11,876 nt of DNA from Thiomargarita sp. Lineage in GTDB: Bacteria; Pseudomonadota; Gammaproteobacteria; Beggiatoales; Beggiatoaceae. Made by a program: the position numbers and the translations under genes. Location: contig DYNO01000101.1 of NCBI GenBank assembly GCA_020721025.1, positions 1 through 11,876 of the forward strand, read 5' to 3'. Each line of letters starts with the position of its first letter. Position 1 is the first letter of the stretch. Positions 7,586 to 11,876 of the stretch are shown in pieces. The notes beneath the pieces were generated by a model that was given only the letters and a program-made list of their open reading frames with translations, made no database searches and was not told the origin of the DNA.

Positions 7586-7657
7586 GGCGCGCCTGTTTTC
7601 AGCTATCTGAGGAACTGATTGTTTAATTTGAAGAAATTGACATCCTGCGATTTCGAT

Positions 7658-7686
7658 AAAATAGGAACTGCATCACTTCCCAACAA
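7658..7686 (-). promoter_or_regulatory. Candidate promoter for lptM-lysA
   Basis: On the - strand TTGTTG (7681-7686) and TATTTT (7658-7663) are spaced by exactly 17 bp, matching a sigma-70 layout with 4 of 6 consensus bases in each box. It lies directly after the mobA stop and would give a leader of about 65 nt. Read-through from mobA is the alternative. Confidence 0.35.
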
Positions 7687-7688
7687 CA

Positions 7689-8282
7689 TTATACAATTTT
7701 CACCCGGTCAAGCTGTGCAAGTTCCTCTGGGCTGTTTAAATTCACAAAATTTGCGGACTGATCCGAAAAATCTACGCTGACTAATGGATAATGCCGATAC
7801 CACATTTCAACTTTACGCTGCCCACTGTCTAAAAATTCTAATAATTCAGGCAGTAAGCAACGTTGCATCAAAGCAAATACGGGTTGCAAATATCCATCAA
7901 TCATCACCGTGCTAATCGCTGCCGGTTGTTGCTGCATGGCTTGATACAGACGCGCCACCAAATCTTTAGGAATCAATGGGGAATCGCAGGGCGTAAAAAA
8001 TACATATTCTGTCGTTGCGTGTTGCAATCCCGTCGCAATGCCTGCCAATGGACCGGGATATTCGGCGATAATGTCGGAAATAATCGGTAAATCAGTCAGT
8101 TCACGATAACGATCCTGATTCCGATTCGCATTGATAAATAACGTGTCAACTTGGGGACGTAGCGCGGTGATCACATGATTAATCAAATAGTTGCCATGCA
8201 ATTGAATTAATCCTTTGTCTTCTCCTCCCATTCGTGTCGCACGTCCGCCCGCTAAAATCACTCCCGTGATTGGGTATTGCAT
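7689..8282 (-). CDS. mobA: Molybdenum cofactor guanylyltransferase
   Basis: Transfers GMP from GTP to Mo-molybdopterin, giving the MGD cofactor of DMSO-reductase-family enzymes (nitrate reductases, formate dehydrogenases). With the start chosen here the product is 197 residues (E. coli 194). The nucleotide-binding signature is VILAGGRATRMGGEDKGL (8-25), with Lys23 expected to contact GTP. YPGPLAGI (75-82) and TPCDSP (97-102, metal-binding Asp100) follow, and the C-terminal NFVNLNSPEEL is family-typical. The frame stays open for 17 more codons to an ATG at 8333, but those codons translate the REP-like repeat (MGTRSTLSF), so the internal Met, directly before QYPITGVILAGG, is the better start. 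Ribosome binding is weak (GAG about 8-10 nt upstream). mobB is not adjacent. Confidence 0.94.
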   Translation of the reverse strand: MQYPITGVILAGGRATRMGGEDKGLIQLHGNYLINHVITALRPQVDTLFINANRNQDRYRELTDLPIISDIIAEYPGPLAGIATGLQHATTEYVFFTPCDSPLIPKDLVARLYQAMQQQPAAISTVMIDGYLQPVFALMQRCLLPELLEFLDSGQRKVEMWYRHYPLVSVDFSDQSANFVNLNSPEELAQLDRVKIV

Positions 8283-8320
8283 AATTGTTCTCAACTTATT
8301 GATCGAAAATGATAAAGTGC

Positions 8321-8374
8321 TTCTCGTTCCCATGCGCCAGCGTGGGAATGCCGTCCAGACGCGCCAGCGTCACG
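8321..8374 (+). repeat. REP-like palindromic unit, copy 1
   Basis: A 54-bp unit containing two short palindromes: GTTCCCATGCGCCAGCGTGG with its flank, where TTCCCA pairs with TGGGAA, and GACGC-GCCA-GCGTC. It lies just upstream of the true mobA start and creates a spurious N-terminal extension of that frame. Palindromes of this general kind are dispersed in many gammaproteobacteria and are often linked to RAYT (REP-associated tyrosine) transposases, none of which is visible here. Confidence 0.75.
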
Positions 8375-8478
8375 GTTCAAATTCTACGGATTCAACCATC
8401 TGTATTTCGCTCTCCATTTCAACGGAGTAACAATTTTTCATCAAGATGATAAAAAGCAATCAGTTAAAAATCATCACG
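8375..8478. other. 104-bp core between inverted REP-like units
   Basis: The core has no open frame of note. It contains a small self-complementary segment, TCATCAAGATGA (about 8438-8449), flanked by T and A runs. It must carry or adjoin the mobA promoter, but I could not pick convincing -10 and -35 boxes on the - strand. Confidence 0.35.
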
Positions 8479-8532
8479 CGTGACGCTGGCGCGTCTGGAC
8501 GGCATTCCCACGCCGGCGCATGGGAACGAGAA
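8479..8532 (-). repeat. REP-like palindromic unit, copy 2 (inverted)
   Basis: The reverse complement of copy 1 over all 54 bases, with one difference (the centre of the first palindrome is GCCGGC instead of GCCAGC). Together the pair forms a 212-bp mosaic element in the mobA/envC intergenic region that can fold into a long cruciform or RNA stem. Confidence 0.75.
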
Positions 8533-8699
8533 TCTCTTTGTTTTATTTGATAAAAAACTACTCTACCGTCATTTTGTCAAGTTGGATTGCTTAAAACCAG
8601 ATAAATAGCGCACTGCATTGAAAATATGGCACAGGTGACTATGTGAACAAGAAAATATTTAAACTGTCCATTCACTTCAAACTGTCCTAACCGTTTTCT
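8533..8699 (+). promoter_or_regulatory. envC upstream region, weak promoter candidate
   Basis: This 167-bp stretch should contain the envC promoter. The best pair I see is TTGAAA (8618-8623) with TATGTG 16 bp further on (8640-8645); the second box is poor. No Shine-Dalgarno sequence stands directly before the ATG at 8700. No RNA gene or further repeat is visible. Confidence 0.25.
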
Positions 8700-9827
8700 A
8701 TGATGCAACGAATGATATTTCTCTACTTATTCCTCCTTGGATTCATTCCCCTTCCCATCATCGCGGCGGAATCTCCTCCATTGCAAAAACTTGAGAAACA
8801 GATCAGCGAGTTACAAATGCAGATGCGCACGAATCGCACAGAATACGACCGTCTGCAAAACTCGCTCGAAATCAACGAGGAATCCATCGGCAAACTTTCG
8901 GAACGTTTGGAGATTTTAAACGAAGCCTTGACCGATAAACAACAAACGCTGACCGATCTTGAGCAAAAACGCCAGCAGCAGCAAACGCAATTGGAAATGC
9001 AACGTCAGATTTTAGCACAACAAATTCGTTCTGCTTATATGATTGGACGACAGGATTATTTAAAATTGTGGCTGAATCAAGAAAATCCGGCGGTGGTGGG
9101 GCGCGTTCTGACTTATTATGAATATGTGAACAAATCGCGCATTCAGCAAATTCAGCAAATCAACGAAATTTTACAAAATCTTCAAGATTTGGAACGAGAC
9201 ATTCAGCGCGAAAATAAAGAACTCAATCAACTCGTTATTGACCAAACGCAAGAAAAGCGTCATTTAGAATTGAGTCGTGAGGAACGGCAGAAAATTTTAG
9301 ATGAGTTGACTAAAACGTTGGAAAGTCAACAAAAACAACTGGTGCAATTACAAGAAGATAAGCAACATTTGCAGAGTTTATTAGGCAATTTGGCGGAAAT
9401 GGCGAAAAATATGCCCAAATCGAAAGGAAAGCTATTCACTTCATTGCGTGGGGAGTTGCAACCTCCGGTGTTGGCGAACATGACGCGGCAATTTGGCGAG
9501 GAGCGGATCGGACATTTGAAATGGCAAGGTATCTTATTTGGGGCGAGTGCAGGTCAGAAAATTCAAGCAATTGCCGCGGGTCGAGTGGCATTTGCACAAT
9601 GGTTTCGTCATCTGGGTTTGTTGGTTATCCTTGATCACGGCGAAGGTTATATGAGTTTGTACGCCCATAATCAAAGTTTATATGTAAAAACGGGCGATTG
9701 GGTGGAGGCTGGGGCAATGATTGCGACGGTGGGAAACAGTGGCGGTCAAAAGGAGGCGGGATTATATTTTGAAATTCGCTATCAAGGTACGCCAGTGAAT
9801 CCGTTGAAATGGTTAAATAAAATTTAA
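8700..9827 (+). CDS. envC: EnvC-like murein hydrolase activator
   Basis: A periplasmic activator of the amidases AmiA/AmiB in septal peptidoglycan splitting, normally recruited by FtsEX. The 375-residue product has a signal peptide (hydrophobic 5-20, likely cleavage after IIAA near 23), a long coiled coil (about 26-235, Gln/Glu/Leu-rich, with the QIRSAYMIGRQDYLKLWLNQ hinge at 108-127 typical of the family) and a C-terminal LytM/M23 domain (about 255-375). The LytM domain is degenerate: Trp275 and Leu279 replace the metal-binding His and Asp of HxGxD, and Gly354 and Tyr356 replace the HxH pair; only the LYAH His323 remains. Loss of zinc ligands is the EnvC hallmark, so it should activate rather than cut. 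Methionines 1, 2 and 5 are alternative starts. It has none of the usual neighbours (gpmI upstream, a ctp-type S41 protease downstream). It is divergent from mobA. Confidence 0.93.
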   Translation: MMQRMIFLYLFLLGFIPLPIIAAESPPLQKLEKQISELQMQMRTNRTEYDRLQNSLEINEESIGKLSERLEILNEALTDKQQTLTDLEQKRQQQQTQLEMQRQILAQQIRSAYMIGRQDYLKLWLNQENPAVVGRVLTYYEYVNKSRIQQIQQINEILQNLQDLERDIQRENKELNQLVIDQTQEKRHLELSREERQKILDELTKTLESQQKQLVQLQEDKQHLQSLLGNLAEMAKNMPKSKGKLFTSLRGELQPPVLANMTRQFGEERIGHLKWQGILFGASAGQKIQAIAAGRVAFAQWFRHLGLLVILDHGEGYMSLYAHNQSLYVKTGDWVEAGAMIATVGNSGGQKEAGLYFEIRYQGTPVNPLKWLNKI

Positions 9828-9940
9828 TAAAAATATGGTTCTCAACGCATTGTTCCGTCATCTCTCGCGGCATTTCTGCAACTTTTGGTTCTATTTTCCG
9901 TTCTATCGACCCAACTGAAGAATTATCAAAAATCCGCTTT

Positions 9941-9979
9941 TAGATACCTGTTAGGCTTTTGAAACATAACAGGTTTCTA
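9941..9979. terminator. Inverted repeat between convergent envC and nuoF
   Basis: Arms of 13 bp (9941-9953 and 9967-9979) pair with one mismatch around a 13-nt loop; the core is ACCTGTTA with TAACAGGT. Lying between two convergent genes, it could end transcripts from both sides. Neither side has a tight U-tract: the + side continues ACGCATT, and the - side reaches TTTTT only after about 10 nt. A non-canonical or rho-dependent site is possible. Confidence 0.4.
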
Positions 9980-9994
9980 ACGCATTGCGAATCA

Positions 9995-11299
9995 TTAAGC
10001 AGCTTTTTGCAACAGCGGTTTGTGATGTTCGTGATGCTCAATGTAATATTCAAATTCTTCACGGAAAGTTTTCACAAAACTGATCACTGGCATCGCGGCG
10101 GCATCTCCCAATGCACAAATCGTCCGTCCAGAAATCTTTTCTGAAACATCAATTAACATATCTAAATCTTCCTTGCGTCCGTGTCCTTCAGCAATACGAT
10201 GCACAATACGTTTCAACCAACCGGTGCCTTCGCGACAGGGCGTGCATTGTCCGCAAGATTCTTCATAATAGAAATGAGAAATTCGTGCTAACACACTGAC
10301 CATACACGTTGTTTCGTCCATCACAATCACAGAACCCGCGCCGAGCATGGAACCCGCCTTGGCAATGGAATCGTAATCCATCGTTAAACCCATCATCACC
10401 TCCCCTTTCAGCACCGGAGTCGATGAACCGCCCGGAATGACCGCTTTTAACCGATTCCCATTGCGTACTCTGCCCGCCATCTCAAGCAATTCGCTGAATG
10501 GGGTGCCCATTGGAATTTCATAATTACCGGGTTTATTCACATGTCCTGACACGCAGAAAATTTTGGAGCCACCGTTGTTCGGTTTGCCCAAATTTAAGAA
10601 CCAATCGCCGCCTTTTTCTAAAATGACCGGCACAGAGGCAAGCGTTTCAGTGTTGTTAATTGTGGTCGGTTTGCCATATAAGCCCACTTGCGCGGGAAAC
10701 GGGGGTTTGTAACGAGGTTGCCCTTTTTTGCCTTCAATGGATTCAATTAGCGCAGTTTCTTCGCCACAAATGTACGCACCCGCGCCGTAATGGGTGTATA
10801 AATCGAAGTCCATGCCAGAACCTAAAATATTTTTGCCCAACAATCCAGCGGCGTAGGCTTCTTGCAAGGCTTGTTCAAAGCGAGCAATCGGTTCGTAAAA
10901 TTCGCCCCGAATGTAGTTATAACCCACCGTCGCCCCGGTGGTATAACCCGCAATAATCATCCCTTCAATAACCGAATGGGGATTGTAGCGCAAAATGTCA
11001 CGATCTTTACAGGTGCCGGGTTCGCCTTCGTCAGAGTTGCACACGATGTACTTTTGGATAGGATTGTTGCGCGGCATAAAACTCCACTTGACACCTGCGG
11101 GAAACCCAGCACCGCCCCGTCCCCGCAATGCCGCTTTTTTCAATTCCCCAATGATGTCTTCGGGAGAGGTTTTTTCTGCCAAAATTTTGCGTAATACCTT
11201 GTAACCGCCCGTGCTTTCATAAACTGGCAGTGTCCAAGAGTTTTCTAAATGAATGTGTCTAAAACAGACTTCGTTTGTCATGCGGGGTAACTGCTCCAT
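9995..11299 (-). CDS. nuoF: NADH-quinone oxidoreductase subunit F (NuoF)
   Basis: The NADH-oxidising subunit of respiratory complex I, in the peripheral arm on the cytoplasmic face; it binds NADH, FMN and the N3 4Fe-4S cluster. The 434 residues match the family length. Motifs in order: RGRGGAGFPAGVKWSFMP (59-76, nucleotide and FMN binding), CNSDEGEPGT (87-96), YGAGAYICGEETALIESIEG (171-190, FMN site), and the cluster ligands ESCGQCTPCREG (347-358: Cys349, Cys352, Cys355) with Cys395 in TICALGD. Met7 (11281) is an alternative start and gives the more common N-terminus; neither start has a well-spaced ribosome binding site. The C-terminus is His-rich (HHEHH). nuoG does not follow, since envC converges from the other side, and on the upstream side a tnpB lies where nuoE would be expected. 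Confidence 0.96.
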   Translation of the reverse strand: MEQLPRMTNEVCFRHIHLENSWTLPVYESTGGYKVLRKILAEKTSPEDIIGELKKAALRGRGGAGFPAGVKWSFMPRNNPIQKYIVCNSDEGEPGTCKDRDILRYNPHSVIEGMIIAGYTTGATVGYNYIRGEFYEPIARFEQALQEAYAAGLLGKNILGSGMDFDLYTHYGAGAYICGEETALIESIEGKKGQPRYKPPFPAQVGLYGKPTTINNTETLASVPVILEKGGDWFLNLGKPNNGGSKIFCVSGHVNKPGNYEIPMGTPFSELLEMAGRVRNGNRLKAVIPGGSSTPVLKGEVMMGLTMDYDSIAKAGSMLGAGSVIVMDETTCMVSVLARISHFYYEESCGQCTPCREGTGWLKRIVHRIAEGHGRKEDLDMLIDVSEKISGRTICALGDAAAMPVISFVKTFREEFEYYIEHHEHHKPLLQKAA

Positions 11300-11361
11300 T
11301 TCTGCTAATAACTACTCCAAATACTTAACAATAGTTACCAACAAATTCAAATTTAAATAAA

Positions 11362-11876
11362 TTAGGGCGAAGCCGCCAAAGCACGAAGGAAAATCCCCCG
11401 TGCGCCGTTTAAATCTCGATCTACATCCGCACCACATTCACATTTCATTCGTTTCTTGCTGCCCATTTTGTGTTCAGTACCACAATAAGAGCAGGTTTTG
11501 GTAGTGTATGCTTCGTTGACTTCAATCACTTCGCACATCGCTTGTTGCCCACGAGCTTTCAAGTATTCTTTGAAGCCATAATGTCTAAAAGTCAACATGT
11601 TACGAGCGGTGCTTGAAGCTAATTTAGTAACCATTTGTGAAGTTTCAAACGTTGGAATCAAAATTCGATTGAAAGTGCGTACCAGAAAATTTGTAACTTT
11701 CTTGTGTAACTCATTAATCAAATCCCAAATTCGCCAACGCATTCGTTCAGCCGCTTTTCGCATCCGTCGTTTTTGCTCACATTTCGCTTTTGAAATCAGC
11801 GACATGAGCCTATCAAGATGTAAGCACAACCGATAAATACGTTGAAAATCCCCTTCACCAATCTTACCATGCAATA
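11362..11876 (-). CDS. tnpB: TnpB RNA-guided endonuclease, 3' part (copy 2)
   Basis: C-terminal 170 or so residues of a TnpB; the frame continues past the right edge of the window, so the first Met-like TTG (11874) is not a real start. TnpB is guided by an omega RNA to cut the empty donor site and so favours element retention. The fragment includes a basic helical region (EQKRRMRKAAERMRWRIW), the RuvC-II Glu region LIPTFETSQ (Glu77 of the fragment), RNMLTFRHYGFKEYL, a zinc finger of CSYCG plus CECG (Cys 128, 131, 145, 147) and the RuvC-III segment DVDRDLNGARG. All catalytic-type residues in view are present, so it may be functional if the rest is intact. ETSQM and RNMLTFRHY suggest the IS607-like, Fanzor-related TnpB branch; that placement is from memory of the family. 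The gene ends 62 bp before nuoF on the same strand. Confidence 0.88.
   Translation of the reverse strand, partial: LHGKIGEGDFQRIYRLCLHLDRLMSLISKAKCEQKRRMRKAAERMRWRIWDLINELHKKVTNFLVRTFNRILIPTFETSQMVTKLASSTARNMLTFRHYGFKEYLKARGQQAMCEVIEVNEAYTTKTCSYCGTEHKMGSKKRMKCECGADVDRDLNGARGIFLRALAASP
11366..11403 (-). ncRNA. Putative omega-RNA 3' scaffold hairpins
   Basis: Inside the tnpB 3' end two hairpins follow each other on the - strand. The first pairs GCACGGGGGA with TCCTTCGTGC (11381-11403, 10 bp including two G-U pairs, 3-nt loop). The second is GGCG-GCTT-CGCC (11366-11377), directly before the stop codon. Both are recognisable in the decayed copy 1. In TnpB elements the guide-RNA scaffold overlaps the 3' end of the gene and the guide follows the element's right end. 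Here that would be the AT-rich sequence between 11361 and nuoF. Confidence 0.35.

Noticed and set aside
8321..8532. CRISPR array
   Set aside because: Only two repeat units occur, inverted rather than direct, with palindromic structure and a single 104-bp spacer; no cas genes are nearby.
8700..9827. Active M23 peptidase or toxin-like lysostaphin homologue
   Set aside because: Three of the expected zinc or catalytic ligands are replaced (Trp275, Leu279, Gly354/Tyr356) and the long coiled coil fits the EnvC activator architecture.
9828..9940. Small gene or RNA between envC and nuoF
   Set aside because: No start with a ribosome binding site, no tRNA-like fold and no motif; only the inverted repeat at 9941-9979 stands out.
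11872..11874. TTG start for the right-hand tnpB
   Set aside because: The frame is cut by the window edge and homologous sequence normally continues far upstream, so this is not a true start.

Overview
The window looks like a moderately AT-rich gammaproteobacterial chromosome. GyrA, LysA, LptM, MobA, EnvC and NuoF all read as gammaproteobacterial, and the mix of REP-like palindromes, TnpB copies and restriction-modification debris recalls sulfur-oxidising Thiotrichaceae (Beggiatoa and relatives). That family-level guess is an inference from general similarity, not a database result.

Layout. (1) 1-820: panD (aspartate 1-decarboxylase, + strand) behind an extended -10 promoter and followed by a probable intrinsic terminator. 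(2) 821-3529: a decayed accessory patch. It holds the C-terminal 436 residues of a type ISP restriction-modification enzyme (- strand) without its nuclease, helicase and main methyltransferase parts, a multiply damaged tnpB pseudogene (+ strand), and a headless 70-codon fragment that ends one base from the gyrA stop. (3) 3530-8282: a run of - strand core genes read as mobA, lptM, lysA, gyrA. lptM and lysA are translationally adjacent. gyrA has its own promoter, whose extended -10 is the inner copy of a perfect 13-bp tandem repeat. (4) 8283-8699: the divergent mobA/envC intergenic region, dominated by two 54-bp REP-like units in inverted orientation (53/54 identical) around a 104-bp core. (5) 8700-9827: envC (+ strand), a murein hydrolase activator with a degenerate LytM domain. 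(6) 9995-11299: nuoF (- strand), convergent with envC and without nuoE or nuoG beside it in the window. (7) 11362-11876: the 3' part of a second, apparently intact tnpB (- strand), running off the right edge directly upstream of nuoF.

Function. panD feeds pantothenate and CoA synthesis. lysA makes lysine from meso-diaminopimelate, and lptM encodes a small lipoprotein of outer-membrane LPS assembly. mobA makes the guanine-dinucleotide form of molybdenum cofactor, implying DMSO-reductase-family enzymes elsewhere. gyrA is the gyrase breakage-reunion subunit, envC serves daughter-cell separation, and nuoF is the NADH-binding subunit of complex I. The main non-routine signal is mobile: two tnpB copies of one family in opposite orientation flank the core genes and share a 3' double-hairpin that may be the end of a guide (omega) RNA. 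A REP-like hairpin appears to have inserted into the broken copy. I found no convincing wholly new system.
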